In this document: piece after piece, positions 43,377 through 52,379 of the stretch | Numbering within the stretch: the first letter of the stretch is position 1 | Layout: the number at the start of each line of letters is the position of its first letter | DNA from: Bacteroidota bacterium | Lineage (GTDB): Bacteria; Bacteroidota; Bacteroidia; UKL13-3 | Assembly: GCA_027488905.1 (NCBI GenBank) | Contig: JAIYAT010000035.1 | Span: 1 to 64,000, forward strand | Direction: 5' to 3' | DNA: 64,000 bases | Made by a program: the position numbers and the translations under genes | Notes under the pieces: model-generated | The model's input: only the letters and a program-made list of their open reading frames with translations | Databases searched by the model: none | Told to the model about the DNA's origin: nothing

Positions 43377-45977
43377 ATGGATATACGTAGTAAGACATTT
43401 TTTAATTTGAAACTACGTTTACCATACGCTTTAATAGTCTTCGCATGCTTTTCATTATCTTTTGAAGCCATTTCCCAAGGAATAAAGGGATTTGTAGTAA
43501 ACTCAAAAGGAGAGCCAATTCCGTATGTTAGTATTTACGCTCAACCTGCTAAACGTGGCGCAAATTCAAATGTGGATGGTAGTTTTTTACTTAACCTACC
43601 TAAAGGTATTTATGAAATAAGTTTTAGTAGTATTGATTTTAAACCCAAAGTAATTAGGGTAGAGGTTTCGGATCAGTTATCAGATTTAAAGGTTGTTCTT
43701 GAAGACCAAAGTTATCAATTAAAAGAAGTTAAAATTCAAGTTAATAATATAGACCCAGCTGTTTATATTATGAGAAAAGCAATTGGTGCAGCGCCATATT
43801 ATAGGCGTCAAGTTTTAAAATATGCTGCTAAGGTTTACATCAAAGGTTCTGGAAGTATAGATTATGTGCCAAAGCTTTTGAAAGGGATGGTTGAGGAATC
43901 TTCTGAAATGAAAGTTGGGAAAACATATGTCACTGAAAGTATTAATGAAGTTCAGTTTTTTCAACCCAATACCTATCGAGAAAAAGTGCTTTCTATGCAA
44001 AGCACTATGCCATTTAAAGACGGACCAGAGCCCATGAGAATGGTTCGAGGAAACATTTATAATACAGATTATACAGGCATTATTTCCCCACTTTCTTCAC
44101 AAGCTTTCTCGGTATATAATTTTTATCTAGAAGGTTCTTTTTATGAAAATGGCAGAGAAATAAACAAGATTAGGATTGAACCTAAACGAAAAGGTGCTGA
44201 CATGTATTCTGGCTATCTCTACGTAATTGAAAAGCTTTGGTGTTTGCATAGTTGTGTTTTGAATAATTTATCAAATGGCGTAAACAGCTCAGTTAAAATT
44301 ACTTTTAGTCAATTAGCTGAGCAACCTTTGATTTGGCTGCCAACTACCTATGATTTAAGTTTCAAAGGAAGTTTTATGGGAATTAAAGGCGGATTTAGAT
44401 ACTTAGGGGCAGTAAGTAATTATAAGGTAGTCCTCAATTCAAATCTTAACCATGAATGGTTGAAAGTTGCTACCAAAGAAGCACTTGAATCACAAATTGC
44501 TAAAGAAACAATTCCTGTAAAATCAAGGAATCAAACCAAAATTGAAGCATTAGCTGCCAAAGAAAATCTCAATAAAAGAGAAATGCTGCAATTGGCATCG
44601 CGTTTAAAAAGAGAATCAGAAAAAAGTTTACCCAAGGATTTAGTGTATGATAGCACTGAGTTGATAATTGATACCTTAGCATTTAAAAAGGACAGTATCT
44701 ATTGGTTAGAAAATAGGCCTGTTCCATTAATGCGTTCAGAGCAAATAAGTTTTTTACAAAAAGACTCTCTATTCAAAAATACAATTGACACCTTTCCAAA
44801 ACAGAAGAAAGACAATGATAAATTCAATTTCATTTCTTATTTATGGAAAGGTGATAGCAGCCATTTTTCCACCAATTATTACTTGAACTTTAGCAGTCCT
44901 ATCAAGGGCTTACGTCTAAATGCTGTAAATGGTATATTTATAAATACCTATGTTAGTTTTGGTTCAAGTAAAGCGTTAAAACCTTGGCGCTATGTGCAAA
45001 CTTTCCATATTCCATTGCAACGAAACTTGGTTCAAACCAAGGGAGAATTTCATTGGCTATTTAAGCCGTATAAACTTGGCCAAATAAACATATCAGCTGG
45101 TATTGTTTTGCAAGATTATAATAAAAAGGGAATTACTCCTTTGGAAGACATTTTTCAATTGCTACTTTTAGGAAACAATTATTCCAAATGGTACATGAAT
45201 GAATTTGTTGAAGGTTCATTAAATTATGAGGTATCCAATGGTTTGAACTTAAAAATGCGTCTAGGCTATTTTCATAGATATGGGTTAGAAAATCAAACTT
45301 ATTTTAAGGATAAAGAAAGTTCAAAGCCCTATCAACCTAATCGCCTACCTGCAGATGAAACCTTAGCCAACCATGAAAGTTATCAATTGGGTTTAGGCTT
45401 AGCATACAGACCATATCAGCTGTATAGGTTCAAACAGAACAAAAAAGAATACCTAAAGAGCAAGTGGCCCTTGTTGGAAGTAAAATACCAAATAGGGGCA
45501 GACAAAATGTTGCAGTTTCATCAATTGGATTTTCAAATGAGTCAACTTTTTAGTCCGCGTCAATGGGTAGAAATCCAATATAAAATGCAAGCAGGATTTT
45601 TTTTATCGAATAAGGGTTTATTTCAGCCCGACAAACAATATTTTGCAGGTAATTTATCGGCTATCACGCAAGGGAATTATAAAGAACGGTTTCAAGATTT
45701 ACCCTATTATTTGCAGGCATCTTCTGAGCAATATATTTCCTTTCACAGTAATTATGCCTTTAAGCGTTTGCTCATAAAGCGTTTGCCTTATCTTAACCTT
45801 AGCAATTTTAAGGAAGCCATTTACTTTAATGCACTGCAATCAGATAAGCAACCTTTGTTTTATGAGGCAGGTTATCGAATTACAGAAGTGTTTCGGTTCT
45901 TTAGTTTCGGTTTGAACCAAACATTTTATGAAGGAAAGCCTAAGAGTTTAACACTTAGGATTAATATCAATTTATAA
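43377..45977 (+). CDS. DUF5686 / carboxypeptidase-regulatory-like domain outer-membrane protein
   Basis: 866 residues. A signal peptide is followed by a carboxypeptidase-D regulatory-like beta domain (~35-110, IKGFVVNSKGEPIPYVSIYA ... GIYEISFSSIDF). A long DUF5686 region follows, beginning NNIDPAVYIMRKAIGAAPYYRRQ. The second half is strand-rich and ends with an aromatic-terminated beta signature (TLRININ), suggesting an outer-membrane barrel. These proteins are common in Bacteroidota, with function unsettled. It lies eight bases after ccmF and may share its transcript. It contains two motif copies 880 bp apart. Confidence 0.82.
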   Translation: MDIRSKTFFNLKLRLPYALIVFACFSLSFEAISQGIKGFVVNSKGEPIPYVSIYAQPAKRGANSNVDGSFLLNLPKGIYEISFSSIDFKPKVIRVEVSDQLSDLKVVLEDQSYQLKEVKIQVNNIDPAVYIMRKAIGAAPYYRRQVLKYAAKVYIKGSGSIDYVPKLLKGMVEESSEMKVGKTYVTESINEVQFFQPNTYREKVLSMQSTMPFKDGPEPMRMVRGNIYNTDYTGIISPLSSQAFSVYNFYLEGSFYENGREINKIRIEPKRKGADMYSGYLYVIEKLWCLHSCVLNNLSNGVNSSVKITFSQLAEQPLIWLPTTYDLSFKGSFMGIKGGFRYLGAVSNYKVVLNSNLNHEWLKVATKEALESQIAKETIPVKSRNQTKIEALAAKENLNKREMLQLASRLKRESEKSLPKDLVYDSTELIIDTLAFKKDSIYWLENRPVPLMRSEQISFLQKDSLFKNTIDTFPKQKKDNDKFNFISYLWKGDSSHFSTNYYLNFSSPIKGLRLNAVNGIFINTYVSFGSSKALKPWRYVQTFHIPLQRNLVQTKGEFHWLFKPYKLGQINISAGIVLQDYNKKGITPLEDIFQLLLLGNNYSKWYMNEFVEGSLNYEVSNGLNLKMRLGYFHRYGLENQTYFKDKESSKPYQPNRLPADETLANHESYQLGLGLAYRPYQLYRFKQNKKEYLKSKWPLLEVKYQIGADKMLQFHQLDFQMSQLFSPRQWVEIQYKMQAGFFLSNKGLFQPDKQYFAGNLSAITQGNYKERFQDLPYYLQASSEQYISFHSNYAFKRLLIKRLPYLNLSNFKEAIYFNALQSDKQPLFYEAGYRITEVFRFFSFGLNQTFYEGKPKSLTLRININL
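45026..45041 (-). repeat. GGTTTGAACC motif copy 12
   Basis: A 16-base near-palindrome, CTTGGTTCAAACCAAG on the plus strand (core 45029-45038), broken only at its two central bases. Read as Leu-Val-Gln-Thr-Lys in the DUF5686 gene. Confidence 0.9.
45905..45920 (+). repeat. GGTTTGAACC motif copy 13
   Basis: Full extended form TTTCGGTTTGAACCAA (core 45909-45918). Read as Phe-Gly-Leu-Asn-Gln near the end of the DUF5686 gene. Confidence 0.9.
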
Positions 45978-45980
45978 TTA

Positions 45981-46814
45981 CTAAGGCAAACTATTTTTGA
46001 AATCTTGATAGCGTTGCGCGAACAATTCGTCATCTCCACCGCTTCCAAGGCATTTCCAGGTAGCCTCAATGTTTTCAACTCGGTTATCAGGATTAGGGTG
46101 AGTGCTAATAAATTCTGGAGGAGAACTTTCACCACCAATTTTTTGGAAAAAGAATTTTGCGCCTTGTGGGTCATATTCTGTTCCGTACAAATACCTAACA
46201 CTATAATCATCAGCTTCTGTTTCATCTGTTCTACTGAATTTAAGCGATAGAAGCTGGGCTCCAAGTTGAGCTAATTGGTTAGGGTCACCATTACTTAAAA
46301 TTTCTAATAATAATTGAACACCTGTTTGTTTTAACATCTGATTTGCACTATGTCTTCTGTCTGCATGCGCAATTTCATGGCCCATAACACCTGCAAATTG
46401 GGTTTCATTATCTAGAAACTTAATTAAGCCTGTATACACATAAATATAACCACCAGGTGTGCAAAATGCATTTAGTGTTTTATCGTCTTTAATGATTCTA
46501 ATTCTCCAAGGAAACTCATCTTTGTAATATACCTTTCCCGAATTTAAGATGTTATTTCTAATTCTATAAATGTGCCCATAGGCAACAGAATTAGTGGCAG
46601 AATCTAAAATTGGGAAATTAGTTGGGTCACTTTCAATTTGATTAACAGCAGTAAGTCCGAGTTGTTTATCTTGGTTAATGCTCATAAGAATACCAACCGC
46701 TCCTCCTGGTGCCTTACCGCCGCAAGGGTCTTCAAAAGCTGCATCCTTGTCGCTTTTGCAAGCAGATAGAATTAATAAAGATACTGTTATGCAAAAAAAG
46801 ATGTATTTCTTCAT
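45981..46814 (-). CDS. M48-family metallopeptidase lipoprotein
   Basis: 277 residues. The signal peptide ends in the lipobox ILSAC (C19), followed by KSDKD. The zinc motif HEIAH is at 146-150 (GVMGHEIAHADRRHSANQM), and a downstream glutamate (TDETEADDYSVRYLY) provides the third ligand. Related periplasmic M48 proteases (BepA/LoiP type) check outer-membrane protein assembly. It converges on the DUF5686 gene with three bases between the stops, so the two share no transcript. Confidence 0.9.
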   Translation of the reverse strand: MKKYIFFCITVSLLILSACKSDKDAAFEDPCGGKAPGGAVGILMSINQDKQLGLTAVNQIESDPTNFPILDSATNSVAYGHIYRIRNNILNSGKVYYKDEFPWRIRIIKDDKTLNAFCTPGGYIYVYTGLIKFLDNETQFAGVMGHEIAHADRRHSANQMLKQTGVQLLLEILSNGDPNQLAQLGAQLLSLKFSRTDETEADDYSVRYLYGTEYDPQGAKFFFQKIGGESSPPEFISTHPNPDNRVENIEATWKCLGSGGDDELFAQRYQDFKNSLP

Positions 46815-46829
46815 GATGACAAATATCGA

Positions 46830-48314
46830 CTATTTTTTAAAAAAAACTTTAAATGTACTACCAACATCGACAATACTTTCTACTTCTATATAACCACCCA
46901 TAGTTTCTATTTGTGTTTTTGTGAGAAAAAGACCTATTCCTCTCGATTCCTTCTTGTCATGAAAAGTTTGGTACATTCCAAAAATCTTATCTCCATATTT
47001 TTGTAAATCAATACCTAAACCATTATCGGTAACTGCCAAAATCACAAATTCTTTGTCCTCTTCAACACTTATCTTTATAAATGAATCCCTTATTGGAGCA
47101 CTATATTTAATGGAATTTGTAAGTAAATTGAGTACAATGCTATCTAAAAAAGCTGGAACGGCTTTAATGTTTTGGTTTTTTGTAATGTTATTTTCTATGA
47201 AAATACCAGCTTTATTTGCCAAACCTAAAACGTTTTCAATCGCTTTTTGAACCACATCCAGCAAAGATAAACTTTCCATTTGCGCAGAAATGTCTTCATT
47301 TTCATTGGTCATTTTGGATAAGTTTCCAATTGTATCTAGCAAGTTTTTACTCGCAGTTTTTGTAAATGAAAGTAGTTCCTCCTTTTCCAAACCTTCTTCT
47401 GAATCCAGCGCTAACTCAAGTAAACGTTGGATATTGCCAGCATGACTTCTAAGATTATGGTTAACAATATGAGAGTAATTCTTGAACTTAAGATTTTGTG
47501 ATTTTACCAATGACAAAATTCCTATCAGCTCAGTTTCTGAATTTTTCCTTTTAGTGATATCTTGGTGAATGCCAAACATCAATAAAGGAAGGTTTTCATT
47601 GGTTCTAGAAATAACCATTCCATGGTCGTAAACCCAAATCCAATTTCCGTTTTTATGTTTTAATCTTGCTTCCATTTCATAGGTAGGATGAGTTCCATCA
47701 AAACATTTTTGTAATCGCTTATTGGATTCCACTAAATCTTCGGGATGTACAAATTTTTCCCAAGTTGCGATATTTATTGGAGCAAGTTCTTCTAAAGTAT
47801 ATCCAATTATTTCTGCCCATTTTTCATTAAAAATGGTTTCACCAGTTTGCACATTCCATTCCCAAGTTCCTAAGCCAGAACCCAAAATCACATGTTCATT
47901 TCTTAGTTTTTCTGCCTGAAGGGCAAGTTCAGCTTTTTTTCTTTTACCTATGTCTTGAAAAGTACCAAACAATTTTTTGCACTTTCCATTTTCAAAAATT
48001 GTTTGACCAATAGTTCTAACCCATTTCTCATTTCCTTTTTGAGTAATGATTTGAACCTCCAAATCATAACCTTCTCCTAGTGCTATTGCTTTTTCAATGG
48101 CTTTAGAAATTGCATCCCTGCTTTCACCTTCTTTATAAAATAGGATGGCAGTTTCTAAGTTAGGACCAAAGGATTCATCTAATTCATGAATAGCTTTAGT
48201 AACTCTACTCCAAATAGGAATTTGTGTTGCAAAATCTAATTCCCAATAACCAATGCTCGCAACTTCATTTGCTTTTTCGGCAAGCCACAAACTTTCTTCC
48301 TCTAAATGATTCAT
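46830..48314 (-). CDS. PAS-domain sensor histidine kinase
   Basis: 494 residues with no transmembrane segment, so cytoplasmic. Two PAS domains are visible, roughly 10-135 (IGYWELDFATQIPIWS; PAC-like GNEKWVRTIGQTIF) and 140-260 (GLGTWEWNVQTGETIFNEKW). The phosphoacceptor helix carries YSHIVNHNLRSHAGNIQRLLEL with the histidine before NLR. An HATPase domain follows with the N-box LTNSIKYSAP, G1 VTDNGLGIDL and G2 ESRGIGLFLTKTQIE. It is 123 bp downstream of the PorX gene on the same strand and has no receiver of its own, so PorX is a plausible partner, though PorY kinases are usually membrane-bound. Confidence 0.88.
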   Translation of the reverse strand: MNHLEEESLWLAEKANEVASIGYWELDFATQIPIWSRVTKAIHELDESFGPNLETAILFYKEGESRDAISKAIEKAIALGEGYDLEVQIITQKGNEKWVRTIGQTIFENGKCKKLFGTFQDIGKRKKAELALQAEKLRNEHVILGSGLGTWEWNVQTGETIFNEKWAEIIGYTLEELAPINIATWEKFVHPEDLVESNKRLQKCFDGTHPTYEMEARLKHKNGNWIWVYDHGMVISRTNENLPLLMFGIHQDITKRKNSETELIGILSLVKSQNLKFKNYSHIVNHNLRSHAGNIQRLLELALDSEEGLEKEELLSFTKTASKNLLDTIGNLSKMTNENEDISAQMESLSLLDVVQKAIENVLGLANKAGIFIENNITKNQNIKAVPAFLDSIVLNLLTNSIKYSAPIRDSFIKISVEEDKEFVILAVTDNGLGIDLQKYGDKIFGMYQTFHDKKESRGIGLFLTKTQIETMGGYIEVESIVDVGSTFKVFFKK

Positions 48315-48437
48315 TCAAACAAAATTGATTTTTTAAAAAAACATGTTGCTTCAACATATTTTACTAATCAATCCTGTGTAAAGGTAGATTTACGTTGTTT
48401 TTTGAACAATGATTTTGGTCAGTTGCATTTATGTTCT

Positions 48438-49988
48438 TTATTTGGTTTCTAAGACTATAAAAGGGACCAACATTTCTTCCATACTTATACCACCATGTTG
48501 AAATGAATTAGTATACATATTTACATGGTAGTTATAATTGTTTGGATAAACCATAAAGTCTTCACCTGTTGCAAAAACATATGAAGTACTTACGTTCTGC
48601 TTTGGCAAATAGGCTTCGCTTGGGTTTTTAATCGTAAACAAATCCTTTTCATTATAGTTTAAATTTCTGCCTTGTTTGTACCTTAGGTTTGTGCTGGTAT
48701 GTCTATCTCCAACGATTTTAATTGGGTTGTTAACCCTAATGCTTCCATGGTCTGTTGTAATTATTACCCTAGCCTTTTTACTTGCAATTTTTTTAATTGC
48801 ATCAAATAGGGGAGAATGTTCGAACCAACTTGCCGTGATGCTTCTATAGGCTGCTTCATCTTCAGCCAATTCTTTCATAACATTCATCTCGGTTCTGGCA
48901 TGACTTAGCATATCAACAAAATTATAAACGATTACATTCAAGTGGTTATTCCACATGTTTGGTACTTTGTCTGCCAAATCTTTTCCCGCATTCAAGTTAG
49001 TAATTTTGGTATAACTGAATTTATCCTTAATCCCAGCGCGATTAAGTTGCCTTCCCAATAAATCTTCTTCATGAATGTTTTTTCCTTCGTCTTCTTCCTC
49101 GTTTACCCAAAGATTTGGATATAGTTTTTCAATTTCACTTGGGAGCATTCCCGCAAAAAATGAATTACGTGCATAATGCGTGGTCGTAGGAAGAATAGTT
49201 AGGTATAAATCATCCGTAACAACTGAGAATAATTCATTGAGTTGTTGTTGTATTACTTTCCATTGGTCGAACCTAAAATTGTCAATTAATATAATAAAAG
49301 TTGGTGTTTCATCTTTCAATAAAGGAATTATCCTCCTATTAAAAACTGTGTGTGACATTGAGGGGGTTGTATCATCGGACTTCTTTAAAAATTTAAGGTA
49401 GTTTTCCTTTACAAATTTTGTCCAACCATTATTGGCATCTCTTTTTTGCATGGCCAAAATTTCGTCCATCCCAGTTTCGCCACTTTTCGCCAATTCTAGT
49501 TCCCAATACACAAGTTTTCTGTACATATTTACCCAGCCTTCAAAACTGTTGACATCATATAAATCCATGCTCAACTGTCTAAATTCTTGTTGGTAATTCT
49601 GCGCTGTTTTTTCAGTAACCAATTGCCTTCCATCTAGAATTTTCTTGAGAGAAAGCAAAATCTGACTGCTATTTACAGGTTTAATCAAATAATCTGCAAT
49701 TTGATTTCCAATGGCATCTTCCATAATATGCTCTTCTTCGCTCTTGGTAATCATTATAATTGGAATATCTGGCTTTAGCTGCTTTATTTGAGCCAAGGTT
49801 TCAATACCAGAAATTCCTGGCATGTTTTCATCCAAAAAAATTACATCATAGTTTTGGGATTTTACCTTTTCTACTGCGTCTACGCCATTGGTAACTTTAT
49901 CTACTGTATAACCTTTGTTGCTAAGAAACAGTATGTGAGGCTTAAGAAGATCAATCTCATCGTCGGCCCAGAGTATGGATGCGTTCAT
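48438..49988 (-). CDS. porX: PorX-type response regulator with PglZ domain
   Basis: 516 residues. The N-terminal receiver domain has phospho-acceptor D53 (VIFLDENMPGISG) and the conserved switch lysine in LIKPVN. A helical linker leads to a C-terminal PglZ/alkaline-phosphatase-superfamily domain with metal and catalytic residues in LIDNFRFDQW, LPTTTHYARN and ITTDHGSIRV ... GDRHTST. PorX is the response regulator needed for type IX secretion in Porphyromonas and its phosphatase domain acts on nucleotide signals. The T9SS cargo genes in this window make the assignment coherent. It is divergent from the HD-domain gene with 41 bp between. Confidence 0.92.
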   Translation of the reverse strand: MNASILWADDEIDLLKPHILFLSNKGYTVDKVTNGVDAVEKVKSQNYDVIFLDENMPGISGIETLAQIKQLKPDIPIIMITKSEEEHIMEDAIGNQIADYLIKPVNSSQILLSLKKILDGRQLVTEKTAQNYQQEFRQLSMDLYDVNSFEGWVNMYRKLVYWELELAKSGETGMDEILAMQKRDANNGWTKFVKENYLKFLKKSDDTTPSMSHTVFNRRIIPLLKDETPTFIILIDNFRFDQWKVIQQQLNELFSVVTDDLYLTILPTTTHYARNSFFAGMLPSEIEKLYPNLWVNEEEDEGKNIHEEDLLGRQLNRAGIKDKFSYTKITNLNAGKDLADKVPNMWNNHLNVIVYNFVDMLSHARTEMNVMKELAEDEAAYRSITASWFEHSPLFDAIKKIASKKARVIITTDHGSIRVNNPIKIVGDRHTSTNLRYKQGRNLNYNEKDLFTIKNPSEAYLPKQNVSTSYVFATGEDFMVYPNNYNYHVNMYTNSFQHGGISMEEMLVPFIVLETK

Positions 49989-49994
49989 ATTTTA

Positions 49995-50002
49995 TATATT
50001 TG
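49995..50002 (+). promoter_or_regulatory. -7 promoter box of the HD-domain gene
   Basis: TATATTTG is an exact TAnnTTTG match 27 bases before the GTG start. Its -33 region would overlap the 5' end of the divergent porX gene. Confidence 0.55.
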
Positions 50003-50029
50003 CGAAGTAACGCAATATAATCAATACTA

Positions 50030-51268
50030 GTGTCGCTTAATAAACTCAAAAATTTTAATGATCCAGTTTATGGATTTGTTAGCATCCCATGTGACTTGGT
50101 TTACGATATCATTTCTCATCCTTGGTTTCAGCGTTTAAGAAGAATTAAGCAGTTAGGTTTGTCCAACTATGTATATCCTGGCGCTCAGCACACTCGCTTT
50201 CAGCATGTAATTGGCGCTATGAGTTTAACACAAGACGCAATTGCAACCCTTGAGCAAAAAGGAGTTAGGATCAAACCAGAAGAAAAAGAAGCTGTTTATG
50301 CTGCAATATTATTACATGATATTGGACATGGTCCTTTTTCGCATACCCTTGAAAATATTTTAGTTAAGGGGATTTCACATGAGCAAATATCCTTGCATTT
50401 AATGGAGCAAATGAACCTAGAAATGAATGGAAGGTTAAGTTTATGCATAGAAATCTTTACAAATAAATATCACAAACATTTTCTGCATCAGTTGGTAAGC
50501 AGCCAATTAGATATGGATAGGCTAGATTATCTTAGAAGGGATAGCTTTTTTACGGGTGTTCAAGAAGGAGTAGTTGGGCAAGATAGAATTATTAAAATGC
50601 TTAATGTGTTTGAAGGAGAATTGGTGGTGGATGAAAAGGGAATTTATAGCATTGAAAAGTTTTTAATTGCTAGAAGATTAATGTATTGGCAAGTTTACCT
50701 GCATAAAACGGTGGTTGCCGCAGAAAGTATTTTAATTAAAGCAGTGGAAAGAGCTTTTGTTTTAGCTGCAAATGGTAAGCAGTTATTCGCCTCACCAGCC
50801 TTTGCTTATTTTCTAAATAACCAGCCACATGCATCAAGTTTTTTTTCTGATAAAGAAGGAATACAATCATATACACAGCTGGACGACAATGATATAATGA
50901 CCTCCATTAAGGTTTGGTGTAACCATGAAGATCTCATTTTGAGAGATTTATGTCTTATGCTCAGAGATAGGCAACTTCCAAAAATTGTTTTTTCAAATGA
51001 GCCGTTTGAAGAAAGTGAGCTAGAACGTTTAAAAGGTTTTGTTTTGAACCAAAAGAACATCAGTTATGCTGAAAGTGATTATTTTGTTTATACCGACTCT
51101 ATTAAGAACCGTGCATATAATTTAGACCATTTTCATATAAATATTCTTTATAAAGACGGTACTTTAATGGATATTGCGAAAGCATCTGACCAATATAATA
51201 TTGAAACACTTGCACGTTCAGTTACCAAGTATTTCCTTTGTTATCCAAAATACCTTGAACCTAAATAA
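50030..51268 (+). CDS. HD-domain phosphohydrolase (dNTPase/SAMHD1-like)
   Basis: 412 residues starting at GTG. The HD metal site is H59 (QHTRFQHVIGAM) and H96-D97 (ILLHDIGHGPFSH), with a later aspartate in SSQLDMDRLDYLRRDS. The N-terminus (FNDPVYGFVSIPCDLVYDIISHPWFQRLRRI) is that of COG1078 HD phosphohydrolases, which include dNTP triphosphohydrolase-like enzymes. The substrate is not proven. It is nine bases before lpxD, which suggests co-transcription with lipid A genes. Confidence 0.9.
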   Translation: MSLNKLKNFNDPVYGFVSIPCDLVYDIISHPWFQRLRRIKQLGLSNYVYPGAQHTRFQHVIGAMSLTQDAIATLEQKGVRIKPEEKEAVYAAILLHDIGHGPFSHTLENILVKGISHEQISLHLMEQMNLEMNGRLSLCIEIFTNKYHKHFLHQLVSSQLDMDRLDYLRRDSFFTGVQEGVVGQDRIIKMLNVFEGELVVDEKGIYSIEKFLIARRLMYWQVYLHKTVVAAESILIKAVERAFVLAANGKQLFASPAFAYFLNNQPHASSFFSDKEGIQSYTQLDDNDIMTSIKVWCNHEDLILRDLCLMLRDRQLPKIVFSNEPFEESELERLKGFVLNQKNISYAESDYFVYTDSIKNRAYNLDHFHINILYKDGTLMDIAKASDQYNIETLARSVTKYFLCYPKYLEPK

Positions 51269-51277
51269 TTTTATTAC

Positions 51278-52315
51278 ATGCAAATAAGCCTAAATGAACT
51301 TGCGAAGTTGTTAAATGGAGAGTTGATAGGAGATGGCGCACAAACCGTTCATACGGTAGCCAAAATAGAAGAAGGATTTGCAGGTGCCTTATCCTTTTTA
51401 GCTAACCCCAAATACGAGGAACATTTATACACCACTAAAGCTACTGCTGTCTTGGTAAATAAAACTTTCCAGCCAACATCAGATTATTCTACTAGCCTTA
51501 TAAAAGTAAATGATTCTTATGCAGCATTTACCTATTTACTTGAAAAGTTTAGTAATCCAAGTGCTCAATTTATTGGGTTTGAACCAATGAGTTTTATAGA
51601 TGGCACTGCTAAACTAGGCAATGAGGTATATGTTGGTGCATTTGCTTATGTAAGTAAAGGAGCTGTAGTTGGCGATAATAGCAAAATTTTCCCGCAAGTA
51701 TTTATAGGTACCAATGTAAAAATAGGTTCAAACTGTATTATTTATCCTGGGGTTAAAATTTATCACGATTGTGTGATAGGTGATAATTGTATTATACATG
51801 CTAGCAGTGTAATTGGTAGCGATGGATTTGGTTTTGCACCTTTGCCAGATGGCTCATACAAAAAAATACCCCAAACAGGAAATGTAATTGTGGAAGATGA
51901 TGTTGAAATTGGTTCAAATTGCAGTATTGATCGCGCTACTATGGGTTCAACAATTATTAGAAAAGGGGTGAAGTTGGATAATCTTATTCAAATTGCCCAT
52001 AATGTTGAAATAGGGGAACATACGGTTATGGCTGGTCAATCTGGAATTGCCGGTTCAACTAAATTGGGTAAATTTGTAGTGGTTGGTGGGCAAGTTGCTA
52101 TATCTGGTCACCTTCAAATAGCAAATAAAAACCAATTTGGTGGGCAATCTGGAGTAAATACCAATATAAAGGAAGAGGGTAAAAAATGGTTTGGAACACC
52201 TGTTTTAGAATTGCGTGATGCTTTGAAAGTTGGCGTTGTTACTAGACGTTTGCCCGAATTATTAAGCCGAATTGAAGCGCTTGAAAAAGAGTTATCGGCT
52301 TTTAGAAAAGATTAA
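51278..52315 (+). CDS. lpxD: UDP-3-O-acylglucosamine N-acyltransferase
   Basis: 345 residues. An N-terminal uridine-binding domain is followed by a left-handed beta-helix of hexapeptide repeats (KLGNEVYVGAFAYVSKGAVVGDNSKIF). The catalytic histidine is in QIAHNVEIGEHTVMAGQSGIAGS. It adds the N-linked acyl chain in lipid A synthesis. The C-terminal helix is present. It is followed by a hairpin that may limit read-through into lpxC. Confidence 0.97.
   Translation: MQISLNELAKLLNGELIGDGAQTVHTVAKIEEGFAGALSFLANPKYEEHLYTTKATAVLVNKTFQPTSDYSTSLIKVNDSYAAFTYLLEKFSNPSAQFIGFEPMSFIDGTAKLGNEVYVGAFAYVSKGAVVGDNSKIFPQVFIGTNVKIGSNCIIYPGVKIYHDCVIGDNCIIHASSVIGSDGFGFAPLPDGSYKKIPQTGNVIVEDDVEIGSNCSIDRATMGSTIIRKGVKLDNLIQIAHNVEIGEHTVMAGQSGIAGSTKLGKFVVVGGQVAISGHLQIANKNQFGGQSGVNTNIKEEGKKWFGTPVLELRDALKVGVVTRRLPELLSRIEALEKELSAFRKD
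51576..51585 (+). repeat. GGTTTGAACC motif copy 14
   Basis: Exact 10-mer in lpxD, read as Gly-Phe-Glu-Pro. Confidence 0.9.
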
Positions 52316-52337
52316 AATTTAGAGAAATAATAAAAAT

Positions 52338-52368
52338 AGCGGGCAATTTGCCTGCTTTTCTTTTTTTT
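52338..52368 (+). terminator. Hairpin-T-tract between lpxD and lpxC-fabZ
   Basis: AGCGGGC (52338-52344) pairs with GCCTGCT (52350-52356, one G-U) over a 5-base loop, then TTTC and eight T. It lies inside an otherwise compact lpx block, so it may act as a partial terminator or attenuator. Confidence 0.7.
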
Positions 52369-52379
52369 GCAGAATAATT

